64,000 bases of DNA from Coralliovum pocilloporae (GTDB lineage: Bacteria; Pseudomonadota; Alphaproteobacteria; Rhizobiales; Cohaesibacteraceae). Position 1 is the stretch's first letter. The number at the start of each line of letters is the position of its first letter. This document shows, in pieces, positions 28,655-37,276 of the stretch. The stretch is from contig NZ_CP132542.1 of assembly GCF_030845175.1 (NCBI RefSeq), forward strand, positions 3,011,501 to 3,075,500. The letters are read 5' to 3'. The position numbers and the translations under genes are program-made. The notes below the pieces were generated by a model. That model was given only the letters and a program-made list of their open reading frames with translations. It did no database searches and was not told where the DNA came from.

Positions 28655-29476
28655 ATGCGACTGTTCCTCATCCTCCTTCTGATTGTCTGTGTTCTCTACG
28701 GCGGGGCGCTTGCTGCTCTCTATTTCAAACAACGGCAATTGCTCTATTTCCCTGATCCGCAACGTGTGTCTCCTGCAGATATCGGTCTTGCGCAGTTCAG
28801 TGTGGAAGAGCTCCAGACCCCGGATGGGGAAACTCTGATCGCCTGGTACGCAGAGGCGCAGAATGGTTTGCCCACATTGCTGCGTTTTCATGGCAATGCC
28901 AGCACGGTGGACTATGAGGCGAAGATTCTCAGCCATTATCTGGATCACGGCTATGGTCTGATGATCCTGTCCTATCGCGGCTTTGCAGGCTCAACCGGAA
29001 GTCCCAGCGAAGACGGACTGATTCTGGACGGGCTGACAGCTTATGATGCACTTGCTGCCAAGGGGGTGCCTCCGGAGCAGGTCATTGTATCCGGTCATTC
29101 TCTTGGTGCAGGCATTGTGGTGCAGATTGCCGCGCGCCGTCCCGTCCGCGCAGCCATTCTGGTGTCACCCTTTACTGCAGCGTCCGATGTGGCTCAGGAG
29201 CGTTACCCCTGGGTGCCGGTTTCCCTGCTGATGAAAGACCAGTACCGCTCTCGTGAGCAGATCGGAAAAATTACTGCGCCTATCCTGATTATTCATGGAA
29301 CTCAGGATCAGACGATCCCGGTTGCTCATGGAGAGCGGCTGTTCGCACTCGCAAATGAGCCGAAAGAGCTGGCTATCCTGGAAGGGGCAGGGCATGCAAA
29401 CCTGATGGACTACGGCTCAGAAGAGCGGGCGCTTGCATTCCTGTCTGATCTGGTGGCTGCGAAAGCGGCCGAGTAG
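28655..29476 (+). CDS. Membrane-anchored alpha/beta hydrolase
   Basis: The 273-residue protein begins with one membrane helix (LFLILLLIVCVLYGGALAAL) followed by the sequence FKQRQLLYFPDP, typical of the YfhR/BEM46-like group. The nucleophile is the Ser of VSGHSLGAG, the acid is the Asp in IHGTQDQTIP, and the His is in GAGHANLMDYG. The oxyanion segment LRFHGNAST is also present. It is probably an esterase or peptidase acting at the membrane; the substrate is unknown. It is divergent from marR. Confidence 0.88.
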   Translation: MRLFLILLLIVCVLYGGALAALYFKQRQLLYFPDPQRVSPADIGLAQFSVEELQTPDGETLIAWYAEAQNGLPTLLRFHGNASTVDYEAKILSHYLDHGYGLMILSYRGFAGSTGSPSEDGLILDGLTAYDALAAKGVPPEQVIVSGHSLGAGIVVQIAARRPVRAAILVSPFTAASDVAQERYPWVPVSLLMKDQYRSREQIGKITAPILIIHGTQDQTIPVAHGERLFALANEPKELAILEGAGHANLMDYGSEERALAFLSDLVAAKAAE

Positions 29477-29495
29477 AGACATAGGGAGAGGGGGA

Positions 29496-29518
29496 ACCGC
29501 CCGGTCAGGCCGGGCGGT
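29496..29518. terminator. Stem-loop between convergent hydrolase and SulP genes
   Basis: ACCGCCCGG (29496-29504) and CCGGGCGGT (29510-29518) form a perfect 9-bp stem with a 5-nt loop. Neither side has a T-run, so it may be a weak bidirectional terminator or a stabilising structure. Confidence 0.5.
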
Positions 29519-29530
29519 ACATATTTCGGG

Positions 29531-31108
29531 TCAGGACTTTTCCGTGCTCAGCGAGGTGCTGTAATCCACCGCCACTGCGTAATCCGGATCTTCAATGACC
29601 GAGACCTCCACATAGGCACCAGCCTTATGCAGAAGCTTGCGGCAATCTCCGCTCAGGTGGCGCAGATGCAGGGTCTTGCCTGCTGCATCATAACGGGCTG
29701 CCAGCGCATCGATGGCCTGAAGGCCAGACTGGTCCCAGACGCGGGAGCCGATGAAGTCGATAATCACGTCATCCGGATCATTCTTCGGGTCAAACAGCTC
29801 GTGGAAGCTCTCGATTGAGCCGAAGAACAGTGGGCCGTGCAGGACATAAACGCGGCTTCCGTCTGCTGTATCCTTCTGGTCCGCTTCAATCCGTTTGGCA
29901 CTCTGCCAGGCAAAGACAAGTGCAGAAACGATAACTCCAACCACAACAGCAACCGCAAGGTCACTGTATACTGTCACGCCTGTCACCAGAATGATGACGA
30001 AAGCATCCGCACGCGGAATCTTGGTCAGGATCTTGAGGCTCTTCCAGGCGAAGGTTCCGATCACCACCATGAACATGACACCGACCAGGGCAGCCAGCGG
30101 GATCTGCTCAATCAGGCCGGAGGCGAAGACGATAAAGGCAAGCAGGAACAGGGCCGCGCTGATGCCCGACAGCCGGGTCCGACCACCGGATTTCACGTTA
30201 ATCATGCTCTGCCCGATCATGGCGCAACCGCCCATGCCGCCGAAGAAACCGGTGACCAGATTGGCCACGCCCTGACCCACACATTCTTTCGAAGCACCAC
30301 CGCGTGTCTCGGTCATGTCGGCCACGAGGTTCAATGTCAGAAGGGATTCGATGAGGCCAATGGCAGCCAGAATGATGGAATATGGCAGGATGATCTGCAG
30401 TGTTTCCCAGGTCAGCGGAACCATCGGAATATGGAATTCCGGCAGACCGCCCTTCACTGAGGCCAGATCACCAACCCGCGGGCTGTCGAGGCCAAGACCG
30501 ATAACCAGTGCCGAAACCGCCGCAATAGCCAGCAGAGGCGCAGGGATTGCCTTGGTGATCTTCGGGGCAACATAGATCAGGGCCATGGTGGCCGCGACCA
30601 GCGCCAGCATGATGTAGAGCTTGACGCCTGACATCCATTCAGCTCCGCCCGAACCCGGTGCCTTGAACTGGCCAAGCTGGGCGAGAAAGATCACGATTGC
30701 CAGGCCATTGACAAAGCCGAGCATGACCGGGTGCGGCACCATGCGGATAAACTTGCCCCAGCGCATCACACCCGCGAAAATCTGGATAATGCCCATCAGA
30801 ACAACGGCCGCGAACAGGTATTCCACCCCATGCTGAGCAACGAGGCTGACCATGACGACGGCCAGGGCACCGGTCGCACCGGAAATCATGCCCGGACGGC
30901 CACCGATCAGGGCCGTAATGAGACCAACGATAAAGGCTGCATAGAGACCAACAAGCGGGTGAACCTGGGCTACAAAGGCAAAGGCAACGGCTTCAGGCAC
31001 CAGCGCAAGGGCAACCGTCAGGCCAGACAGAACTTCCGTCTTAACCCGGGCTGGCGAAAAGGATGTGTCGCCGCGCTCCAGCACAGAGGCGAGGGTTTTC
31101 GTGAACAT
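29531..31108 (-). CDS. SulP-family anion transporter with STAS domain
   Basis: This inner-membrane transporter probably carries sulfate, bicarbonate or another oxyanion. About ten or more hydrophobic segments are followed by a cytoplasmic STAS domain (from about residue 415), with the segment [20 protein letters not shown]. Typical SulP sequences include [19 protein letters not shown] in helix 1, [20 protein letters not shown] and [21 protein letters not shown] chose the ATG at 31108 (MFTKTLAS); the open frame runs 41 codons further upstream without family character. The substrate cannot be told from sequence. Confidence 0.93.
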   Translation of the reverse strand: MFTKTLASVLERGDTSFSPARVKTEVLSGLTVALALVPEAVAFAFVAQVHPLVGLYAAFIVGLITALIGGRPGMISGATGALAVVMVSLVAQHGVEYLFAAVVLMGIIQIFAGVMRWGKFIRMVPHPVMLGFVNGLAIVIFLAQLGQFKAPGSGGAEWMSGVKLYIMLALVAATMALIYVAPKITKAIPAPLLAIAAVSALVIGLGLDSPRVGDLASVKGGLPEFHIPMVPLTWETLQIILPYSIILAAIGLIESLLTLNLVADMTETRGGASKECVGQGVANLVTGFFGGMGGCAMIGQSMINVKSGGRTRLSGISAALFLLAFIVFASGLIEQIPLAALVGVMFMVVIGTFAWKSLKILTKIPRADAFVIILVTGVTVYSDLAVAVVVGVIVSALVFAWQSAKRIEADQKDTADGSRVYVLHGPLFFGSIESFHELFDPKNDPDDVIIDFIGSRVWDQSGLQAIDALAARYDAAGKTLHLRHLSGDCRKLLHKAGAYVEVSVIEDPDYAVAVDYSTSLSTEKS

Positions 31109-31261
31109 TCCGAATTTCTTTTCTTGAAAACGACCGGACCGGCAGCTTCGCCTGATGATCCAGATCATGTATGACGACGTTTGGAGCTCTTCTAAACCGC
31201 CTTTGTAGCAAGAGCAAGTCACACCAGCCATGCAGACATCACATGGGGCATCGCATGGGGC

Positions 31262-31687
31262 TCAGATCTGCTCAAAAAGCCCGATAATCACCGCATACCG
31301 GCTCATTTTCGAAAGGCTGACCAGCAGCAGGAACAGGCTGAACCGTACCTTCAGGACGCCGGCAGCCAGAGTGAGAGGGTCGCCGATAACAGGAACCCAG
31401 GCCAGAAGCAGTGACCATTGTCCGTAGCGTTGAAACCAGGTCTGGGCTTTACCAAGAGCGTCTTCTGAAACCGGAAACCAGCGGTGATGCTGCCAGTGCA
31501 GACACAGACGTCCCAGGCCGTAATTGGTCACGGAGCCCAGAATATTGCCTAGGCTTGCTGCAAGAAACAGGAGCAGGGGAGCGTGACTGCCTTCCGCCAG
31601 AAGCCCGGCCAACACCAGTTCTGACGAAAAAGGCAGAATGGTTGCAGCCAGATAGGCGATGGCAAAAAGAGAGGCAAGAGCAAACAA
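31262..31687 (-). CDS. YqaA-family (VTT/SNARE-associated) membrane protein
   Basis: The 141-residue protein matches the length and layout of YqaA, a small DedA-related protein. The first segment ends in ATILPFSSELVLAGL, corresponding to LLPGNSE of E. coli YqaA, and LGNILGSVTNYGLGR and LLLAWVPVIGDPLTLAAG follow. No ATG is available near the family N-terminus; a stop in frame lies just upstream, so a TTG at 31687 is the most likely start. DedA-related proteins are implicated in lipid flipping and membrane homeostasis. The gene ends 153 bp upstream of the SulP start. Confidence 0.82.
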   Translation of the reverse strand: MFALASLFAIAYLAATILPFSSELVLAGLLAEGSHAPLLLFLAASLGNILGSVTNYGLGRLCLHWQHHRWFPVSEDALGKAQTWFQRYGQWSLLLAWVPVIGDPLTLAAGVLKVRFSLFLLLVSLSKMSRYAVIIGLFEQI

Positions 31688-31858
31688 GCGGGTGGTTCCC
31701 AGCGATCAGCATCTGTTCACGTGTTCACACCATTCGGAGAACAGAGACCTGTAACACTTGGCCTTTTTAGCGATTCAGGCAAGAATAACAAGGGAATACC
31801 CAACTGACACGGATTGTGATCCGTTGGATGGAAACAATTGGCTATCTGGAGTAGGGGC

Positions 31859-32404
31859 ATGCTGGCATTGCTGGGCAACAAGTGGACCGGGTTTATATGC
31901 TTTGTCATCATGATGGGCCTGTTTGCCGTGATCAACCTGATCACATTGCCAACGCTGCAGGCCTATGCCGGTGGGCTGGAACCGTTTGACCTGCGCTATA
32001 CAGGCTATAAGCCGGATGATGCCCGGGATCTGCTGGCGGCACTCGCTGGTGAGGGCGTGACTTATTACCGCTCCGTGCAACTGCCACTCGATTTTATCTT
32101 CCCCGTCTTCTTTGCTCTGGGGGTCGGCCTTCCCACCTGGCGGGTCAACCAGTCGGACAGCCAGAGCCGCATCATGCAGACTCTGCGGTCTATCTTTATT
32201 GCCGCACCGATTTTCACGGCCTGTGCCGATCTCTGGGAGAACTGGCAGATTATCCAGATGCTGGCTGACGGACCCAATGCGTCAACGGAACTGATCCGCT
32301 CGGCAAGCCGGGCAACCACCTTGAAATTCGGCTTTGGAGCCATATCGTGGCTTGGCCTGCTCTTCGGTGTTATCCAGTCCCGTGCCCGGCGACGGGTCGG
32401 CTAA
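31859..32404 (+). CDS. Unknown integral membrane protein
   Basis: I do not recognise a family. The 181-residue product has about four hydrophobic segments: residues 10-30, about 70-90, about 110-130 and 155-172. The segment between helices 1 and 2 (about 30-65) is likely extracytoplasmic. I chose the ATG at 31859 because GGAGTAGGGG lies just before it; a TTG at 31838 in frame is less good. It is followed after 117 bp by creA, and that spacer holds a decayed palindromic repeat. Confidence 0.75.
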   Translation: MLALLGNKWTGFICFVIMMGLFAVINLITLPTLQAYAGGLEPFDLRYTGYKPDDARDLLAALAGEGVTYYRSVQLPLDFIFPVFFALGVGLPTWRVNQSDSQSRIMQTLRSIFIAAPIFTACADLWENWQIIQMLADGPNASTELIRSASRATTLKFGFGAISWLGLLFGVIQSRARRRVG

Positions 32405-32440
32405 TCCATATTCCCAGAAAGCTATAGTCCCAGATGCATG

Positions 32441-32473
32441 ATGTTTCCCGAGAAGAGGTCTTTCGGAAAACAT
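32441..32473. repeat. Possible decayed copy of the rhizobial-type palindromic repeat
   Basis: ATGTTTCCCGA (32441-32451) and TCGGAAAACAT (32463-32473) form a near-perfect inverted repeat around an 11-nt centre. The layout, TTTCCGA, A-rich, then TTTCGG, resembles the element at 52394-52499, but the match is partial. Confidence 0.4.
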
Positions 32474-32521
32474 TCCAAATCCTATATGTCTACAGCGTGC
32501 TTACAGTCCAAGGAGACACCT

Positions 32522-33034
32522 ATGCTGCGTCGAGGTCTTGCAATTCTGGCTCTGGTTCTGACCGGTGCCATATCCGCACAGGCAGCCGATGATGATCCCG
32601 AGCTGATCTTCAAGAAGTCCACTGTTTTCAAACTGCTGACACCGGACCATAAACTGGCCACCTATGCCATTGATGACCCGATTATCGATGGTGTGTCCTG
32701 CCACTTTACGGTGCCGGAAAAGGGCGGCGTAGCAGGCTTCTTTGGTGTTGCGGAAGAACTGTCAGATGTGTCTCTGGCCTGCCGACAGGTTGGCCCGGTC
32801 AGCATCAAGGAAAAATTTGAACAGGGCGATGAAGTCTTCCGTCAGCGCCGGTCTCTGTTCTTCAAGAAAATGCAGATTGTCCGGGGGTGCGATACAACGC
32901 GTAACGTTCTGGTTTATCTGAGTTATTCAGATAAAATCATCGAAGGAAGTCCGAAGAATTCCACCTCAACCGTGCCGATCATTCCATGGGGCGATCAGCC
33001 TGCTCCCAAATGTGCCGACTGGCTTGATGAATAA
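32522..33034 (+). CDS. creA: CreA family protein, exported
   Basis: The 170-residue product has a signal peptide (MLRRGLAILALVLTGAISAQAA, cleaved before DDDPELIF) and the CreA family pattern: IDDPIIDGVSCHFTVPEKGG, DVSLACRQVG and the conserved C-terminal cysteine-containing KCADW. CreA is a small periplasmic protein of unknown function in many proteobacteria. I chose the ATG at 32522 because AAGGAG at about 32510 fits it. It converges on pabC with 27 bp between. Confidence 0.9.
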   Translation: MLRRGLAILALVLTGAISAQAADDDPELIFKKSTVFKLLTPDHKLATYAIDDPIIDGVSCHFTVPEKGGVAGFFGVAEELSDVSLACRQVGPVSIKEKFEQGDEVFRQRRSLFFKKMQIVRGCDTTRNVLVYLSYSDKIIEGSPKNSTSTVPIIPWGDQPAPKCADWLDE

Positions 33035-33061
33035 ATCAGCTCACGGTTCGGCAACAGGCTT

Positions 33062-33985
33062 TCATCCAGCCGCGTGATTGATGTGAAGCGTTGCGGACAT
33101 GGACTGCCGCACCGTTTCCAGATCACCAGGCAGGCCGCCGCAGTCTTCACGAGCCCGCTCAAGCAGCTGCAGGGAGAAATGTCTCACCAGTTCTGCGGCG
33201 CGGGAGCCAAGCGGTTTGCGGTCCAGTTCGGTTACCTGGCGGGTAAAGCGCAGGCTGTTGGTGATGAAAACCACCTGTGCACTGGTCAGATCTTCCCGAA
33301 GCACCGGTCTCTCCTCAAACGGCACGTTCAGAGTTTTGGCTTCGGTCAGCAGCATCTGCCGCATAATGCCTGGGAGGACCCCTTCAAACAGCGGCGGTGT
33401 CACCAGTTTCTTGCCATCAAAGAGGAAGAGATTGGCGATGGTTGTGCAGCAGACCCGGCCAGCGGTGTTGAGAATAAGCGCATCACCGGCACCAAGCTTG
33501 GTCACTTCACGCTGGGCCAGAATATTGTCCAGATAACCCAGAGACTTGATGCGGGAAACCGGAGACCGGTCGTTGCGGCGAATGGTTGATGTGGCCAGTT
33601 TTACGGGTTCAAAGGCGATACCCGGTGTCCAAGGCATCAGAACCGCAAAGATAGAAGGCGATGCCGTCATGGGTGGCGTCAGTCCACGACCACCGCTGCC
33701 TCGGGTGACTGTCAGGCGAACAATGCCATGACCGTTCGGGTTCTTCTTCGCAACGGCCTGAACCGCATTGCGCAGAACAGCTTTCTCAATAAACAGTCCA
33801 AGCAGAACGGCAGCTTCTGACAGCCGCTTGATATGCTCGTCGAGCTTGAACGGCACACCGTTGAAGACGGGCAGGGTCTCGAACAGGCCATCTCCGAGCA
33901 GGAGCCCGCGATCTGTCAGATCGACAGCCTGTTCGGTCGTGTCCAGAAGACGTCCGTTTGCCCAGACTGCAAGAGGTCCGCTCAT
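33062..33985 (-). CDS. pabC: Class IV aminotransferase, probable aminodeoxychorismate lyase PabC
   Basis: PabC cleaves aminodeoxychorismate to p-aminobenzoate and pyruvate in folate synthesis. The 307-residue protein has the fold-type IV PLP pattern: DRGLLLGDGLFETL early, the Schiff-base Lys in RIKSLGYLDN, and EGVLPGIMRQML near residue 215. The fold also covers D-amino acid and branched-chain aminotransferases, but the gene overlaps pabA by 4 bp and follows pabB-pabA, which supports the lyase. The ATG overlaps the upstream stop (ATGA). Confidence 0.88.
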   Translation of the reverse strand: MSGPLAVWANGRLLDTTEQAVDLTDRGLLLGDGLFETLPVFNGVPFKLDEHIKRLSEAAVLLGLFIEKAVLRNAVQAVAKKNPNGHGIVRLTVTRGSGGRGLTPPMTASPSIFAVLMPWTPGIAFEPVKLATSTIRRNDRSPVSRIKSLGYLDNILAQREVTKLGAGDALILNTAGRVCCTTIANLFLFDGKKLVTPPLFEGVLPGIMRQMLLTEAKTLNVPFEERPVLREDLTSAQVVFITNSLRFTRQVTELDRKPLGSRAAELVRHFSLQLLERAREDCGGLPGDLETVRQSMSATLHINHAAG

Positions 33986-34554
33986 CGTGCATACTCCAGA
34001 AAATTCTTCAGCATGGTGTGACCATGCTCGGTCAAAATTGATTCAGGATGAAACTGCACCCCGACTGTCGGATGAACGCGATGGGCGGTGGCCATGACCT
34101 CACCATCTTCCGAACGGGCCGTAACTGTCAAAGGGCTATTCGTCTCATCCTGCATTTCTACAATCAAAGAGTGATAGCGGGCGGCGCGAAACGGCGTCGG
34201 GAGACCCCGGAACATATCCGTTCCATTATGATAGATCTGTGACGATCGTCCATGCATGGGTCGCTCCGCTCGGGTAACAAGATGGCCGAATACATCACCG
34301 ATGCATTGATGTCCAAGACAAATTCCGAGGATCGGCAGGGCGCCGGAAAACGCCCGGATCACGTCACATGAAATTCCAGCCTCGGCGGGAGAGCACGGGC
34401 CTGGAGAAATGACCAGAGCGCTTGGTTGTAAATCCTTGATTTCATCGACAGAAACCGCGTCATTCCGGATGACGGTAACAGGGTGCCCCAACTCTTCGAA
34501 GTAGCGGGCAACGTTGAAAACGAAGGAATCGTAGTTGTCGATCAAAACTATCAT
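33982..34554 (-). CDS. pabA: Aminodeoxychorismate synthase, glutaminase subunit
   Basis: PabA supplies ammonia from glutamine to PabB. The 190-residue class I glutamine amidotransferase has the nucleophile Cys in LGICLGHQCIGDVFG and the His-Glu pair in GVQFHPESILTEHG. The opening VLIDNYDSFVFNVARY is typical of the PabA/TrpG group. It overlaps pabB upstream and pabC downstream by 4 bp each. TrpG is the main alternative, but the operon partners favour PabA; it may also serve anthranilate synthase in some bacteria. Confidence 0.93.
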   Translation of the reverse strand: MIVLIDNYDSFVFNVARYFEELGHPVTVIRNDAVSVDEIKDLQPSALVISPGPCSPAEAGISCDVIRAFSGALPILGICLGHQCIGDVFGHLVTRAERPMHGRSSQIYHNGTDMFRGLPTPFRAARYHSLIVEMQDETNSPLTVTARSEDGEVMATAHRVHPTVGVQFHPESILTEHGHTMLKNFLEYAR

Positions 34555-35969
34555 GCGGTGTCTCGCAGGCAGCTCGCATCAGCACCAAAGGACGCAAAAA
34601 GACGCTGCGCCTTTGTAAGTGATTCGTCATACTCGGCTGACGGTTCAGAAAGGGCTGTGATGCCACCGCCCGCATGAAAGGCGATCTTGCCATTACTGAA
34701 CAGTACGGTCCGGATCACAATGTTGGTGTCGCTGTGACCGGAGAAGCCAAGATATCCGATAGATCCGCAATAGAGAGTGCGTTCAAGAGCCTCAAGCTCT
34801 GTAATGATCTCCATGGCCCGCACCTTGGGCGCACCGGTAATGGAGCCGCCGGGGAAACCTGCAGACAGCAGATCAGCAGCGGTGTGGCCCGGTTTCAGGG
34901 TTCCGGTCACAACAGAAACCAGATGATGAACCGAAGCATAGCTTTCCAACCCGCAGAGAACGGGCACATCAACGCTTCCTGCTTCGCAGACCTTGGAGAG
35001 GTCGTTGCGCAACAGGTCGACGATCATCACGTTCTCAGCCTTGTCCTTCTCGCTGTTCAAGAGAATCTGTGCAGCTTTTTCGTCTTCCAGGAGATTCGGA
35101 CTGCGCTTGACTGTCCCCTTGATCGGCCGCGTCTCCACATGTCTGTCAGAGACCTGGAGGAACCGCTCCGGTGAGCTGGAGGCGACAGTTATGTCACCAA
35201 ACGCCAGATAGGCTGCAAAAGGTGCCGCATTCATCTGGCGCAAGGTCTTGTAATAAGCCCAGCGATCGAATCCCGCCGGCTCATCTGCCATGAAGCGCTG
35301 TGTGATGTTGGCCTGAAAGATGTCACCGGCCAGAATGTAATCGACAGTCCGCGCAATGGCGGCCTCATAGTCAGGCCGCGTCTTGTTGGATTGCCAGCCA
35401 GTGACCGGCGGGTTGCCAAGGGGGCGGTCTGATGATGCCGAGCCGGTTTCCGAAGCTTCAATAAGGGTCAGAAACATGTCTGCCCGCGCCTGGGCATGTG
35501 TCTTTCGCCTGTCAGAATCGGTTTCCGGCCAGCCGGTCGAGATAAGCCAGCAGCGACCCAGGCTGTGATCATAAGCAATCACAACATCATAAAAGGGCAG
35601 CAGAACCGGTGGGATTGATATCTCGTCTTCAGGTGCATCCGGCAGCGCTTCAAGACAGTGCGCGAATTCATAGGAGAATGTGCCGATGGCACCGCCTTGC
35701 AAGGGAGGCAGGTCCGGATCATGGTCCGTGCGATAACGCTCCAGGCAAGCATTCAGACAGTTCGCGGGAGAGCCCTTAAGCGGAGCGTTATCCCAGAAGG
35801 CGGTTCCATCCTGAACGGAGAACACACCAAACGGATCAGCAGCAATAAAGGAATATCTCCCAAGCGTGTCGTGACGCATGGCGCTGTCCAGAAATACGAG
35901 ATAGGGGAGGTGCATAAGCGCCTCGACCAGCTGTTCCGGGTCTCGCTGTCTGATTTCCACCGCATACAT
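34551..35969 (-). CDS. pabB: Aminodeoxychorismate synthase component I
   Basis: PabB converts chorismate and ammonia to 4-amino-4-deoxychorismate. The 472-residue chain has the chorismate-binding fold with ILAGDIFQANITQRF, SSSPERFLQ, ETRPIKGTVKR, VDLLRNDLSKV and FPGGSITGAPKVRAME. The PIKGT segment contains the Lys that distinguishes PabB from anthranilate synthase, which has Ala there. I took the ATG at 35969 (MYAVEIRQ); another ATG at 36017 would add 16 residues and has AGGA nearby, so the start is uncertain. The frame stays open to 36290 without family character. Confidence 0.93.
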   Translation of the reverse strand: MYAVEIRQRDPEQLVEALMHLPYLVFLDSAMRHDTLGRYSFIAADPFGVFSVQDGTAFWDNAPLKGSPANCLNACLERYRTDHDPDLPPLQGGAIGTFSYEFAHCLEALPDAPEDEISIPPVLLPFYDVVIAYDHSLGRCWLISTGWPETDSDRRKTHAQARADMFLTLIEASETGSASSDRPLGNPPVTGWQSNKTRPDYEAAIARTVDYILAGDIFQANITQRFMADEPAGFDRWAYYKTLRQMNAAPFAAYLAFGDITVASSSPERFLQVSDRHVETRPIKGTVKRSPNLLEDEKAAQILLNSEKDKAENVMIVDLLRNDLSKVCEAGSVDVPVLCGLESYASVHHLVSVVTGTLKPGHTAADLLSAGFPGGSITGAPKVRAMEIITELEALERTLYCGSIGYLGFSGHSDTNIVIRTVLFSNGKIAFHAGGGITALSEPSAEYDESLTKAQRLFASFGADASCLRDTA

Positions 35970-36040
35970 GGCTGTGTCTGATCCTGATTCAGGCTTATGC
36001 CGTAAACGGTTCCTCATACATTGGTCCTGATCGGAGAGCA

Positions 36041-36066
36041 AAAGAAAAGGCGCCACAAGGACGCCT
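36041..36066 (-). terminator. Intrinsic terminator after the small acidic protein
   Basis: On the minus strand AGGCG (complement 36062-36066) pairs with CGCCT (complement 36048-36052) around a 9-nt loop and is followed by TTTCTTTT. It separates the small gene at 36133-36330 from pabB. Confidence 0.65.
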
Positions 36067-36132
36067 GAGTTTGACGGGGATCTGAAATGGAGAAAACTGT
36101 GTTCGACACAAGTGCCGGAAGTTAAAATAAAC

Positions 36133-36330
36133 CTAGTGAGTGGGAGGCAGAACAAGAGCCAGCTCGTCCGGCTCATGGCTTGATAGTCTTGCACTTGACG
36201 GTTCAGGACTGACGATGGCTTCCGCGAAGGCCATGATGATATCACTGTTGGCTTCATCTTCCGGAAGTTCCTGACCAAGACGGTCGACAAGGATATCTGC
36301 GAATATCTGATCGATCTGGTGGTCTTGCAT
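36133..36330 (-). CDS. Small acidic protein, unknown
   Basis: I do not recognise this 65-residue protein. It starts MQDHQIDQIFADILVDR and is rich in Asp and Glu, with about one Lys/Arg per twenty residues and no cysteine or tryptophan. AGGAGAG is 6-7 nt upstream of the ATG at 36330, which is a strong ribosome binding site, and an intrinsic terminator follows at 36041-36066. These support a real gene. The open frame extends 18 codons further upstream but those are less plausible. It could be a short regulatory or chaperone-like protein. Confidence 0.6.
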   Translation of the reverse strand: MQDHQIDQIFADILVDRLGQELPEDEANSDIIMAFAEAIVSPEPSSARLSSHEPDELALVLPPTH

Positions 36331-36561
36331 AATCACTCTCCTGTACAGCCTGCATTGAAGGGGTGAAGCAGTGCCGTTAACCATGATATGGAGAGTAACC
36401 CGCCAGATTTTAACCCCTGCTGAAGTGTTTGTTCATCTGGTGTTAATATTTGTGATAAGTCGTGAATGCGTGAGCCGCAGTAAATTTTCTGCTGTCTTGT
36501 TGTGCCTTCAGCCGATCTCAACACCGGGAATACGCATGATAACTGCTGAAAACAGAATACA

Positions 36562-36578
36562 CCCCCGTATGAAGGGGG
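36562..36578 (-). terminator. Possible terminator of the BigR-like gene
   Basis: CCCCC (36562-36566) and GGGGG (36574-36578) form a short stem. On the minus strand it is followed by TGTATTCTGTTTTC, which is a weak T-rich tail. It lies 8 bp downstream of the stop at 36586. Confidence 0.45.
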
Positions 36579-36585
36579 CAGAACC

Positions 36586-36897
36586 CTAAGCGCTCTTTTC
36601 GTCTTCCTTGCAGAACTTGTCGTGCAGGAGGCCGATAAGGTCCTTCATCGTATCATTGGCGAGTGAGTAATAGATCGTTGTACCGGACCGCCGTGTTGCA
36701 ACAATGCTCTGGGCACGGAGCAGGGCCATATGCTGGGATACAGCAGACATACGCAGGCCTGTCGCCTCGGATAATTCACCCACCGCCCGCTCGCCATCCG
36801 TAAGCTGGCACAAGATCATCAGCCGCGGTGCAGAAGCCAGTAGTTTCAAGAAACCTGAAACATATTCGGCTTTCTGTTCAAGTTCTGTCGTATTCAT
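36586..36897 (-). CDS. ArsR-family regulator, BigR/SqrR-like sulfur sensor
   Basis: The 103-residue protein has the ArsR helix-turn-helix (VGELSEATGLRMSAVSQHMALLR, residues about 39-61) and a short winged tail. Two cysteines occur at 30 (LMILCQL) and 96 (HDKFCKED), with 66 residues between them. In BigR and SqrR two cysteines at the same spacing form a sulfur-sulfur bridge with hydrogen sulfide or persulfide and release DNA. I infer a persulfide-responsive repressor here. No BigR target genes such as a persulfide dioxygenase or sulfide:quinone reductase are adjacent; the divergent neighbour is DUF1636. Confidence 0.8.
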   Translation of the reverse strand: MNTTELEQKAEYVSGFLKLLASAPRLMILCQLTDGERAVGELSEATGLRMSAVSQHMALLRAQSIVATRRSGTTIYYSLANDTMKDLIGLLHDKFCKEDEKSA

Positions 36898-37276
36898 TTT
36901 GTTCTTGTCTCAAATCAACTTGGGGCCCCGGTGCCAGCGAGCTGGCATGATGACCTTGCAAAAGCACGTCATTATTGCAGATTTTGATCAACGCTTCTTG
37001 GTAAGCTCCAATCCGCCAGATGTAAAGGGAATGTGATAACGGAAATGTGATCGGGAATCCTCCGGGCGCAATGAGGTATCCATTCATTCAGTATCTGAGA
37101 AATAATAATCCAGAAATGTGGTGTTATCGGGAATTTATATACCCATATGGAGGCATTCAAGAATATATAATTTATTTTGCCATTTGCAGAATCGCCGTCT
37201 AGGGTCCTGACGCTGTGCTCTGCCGGTTGAGGGGAACCGTGCGCAGAAAGACCTGTACCAAGAAGGCGGGAATTGA
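36898..37276. other. Intergenic region between the BigR-like and DUF1636 genes
   Basis: This 379-bp region contains no gene I can support. It has GGGGCCCC (36922-36929), a perfect 7-bp inverted repeat TGCCAGC/GCTGGCA (36932-36947), and an AT-rich segment (about 37085-37190) with ATTCAAGAAT. The purine/GC part near 36920-36950 is 35-50 bp upstream of the ArsR start. I saw no convincing cobalamin or other riboswitch. Confidence 0.5.
36932..36947. promoter_or_regulatory. Candidate operator of the BigR-like regulator
   Basis: TGCCAGC and GCTGGCA are a perfect 7-bp inverted repeat with a GA centre, 35 bp upstream of the ATG of the ArsR-family gene. It could instead be a leader hairpin. Published BigR/SqrR sites have different, AT-rich sequences, so the assignment is weak. 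Confidence 0.4.

Noticed and set aside
31859-32404. Possible mobile element or toxin gene in the unknown membrane protein
   Set aside because: It has no repeats, transposase or toxin signatures nearby and looks like an ordinary small membrane protein.
36333-36524. Open frame of 63 codons on the minus strand in the spacer
   Set aside because: It has no good ribosome site or family pattern and partly overlaps the upstream part of the small acidic gene in another frame.
36898-37276. Possible cobalamin riboswitch upstream of DUF1636
   Set aside because: DUF1636 can occur near cobalamin genes, but I could not find the B12-box and supporting stems in this region.
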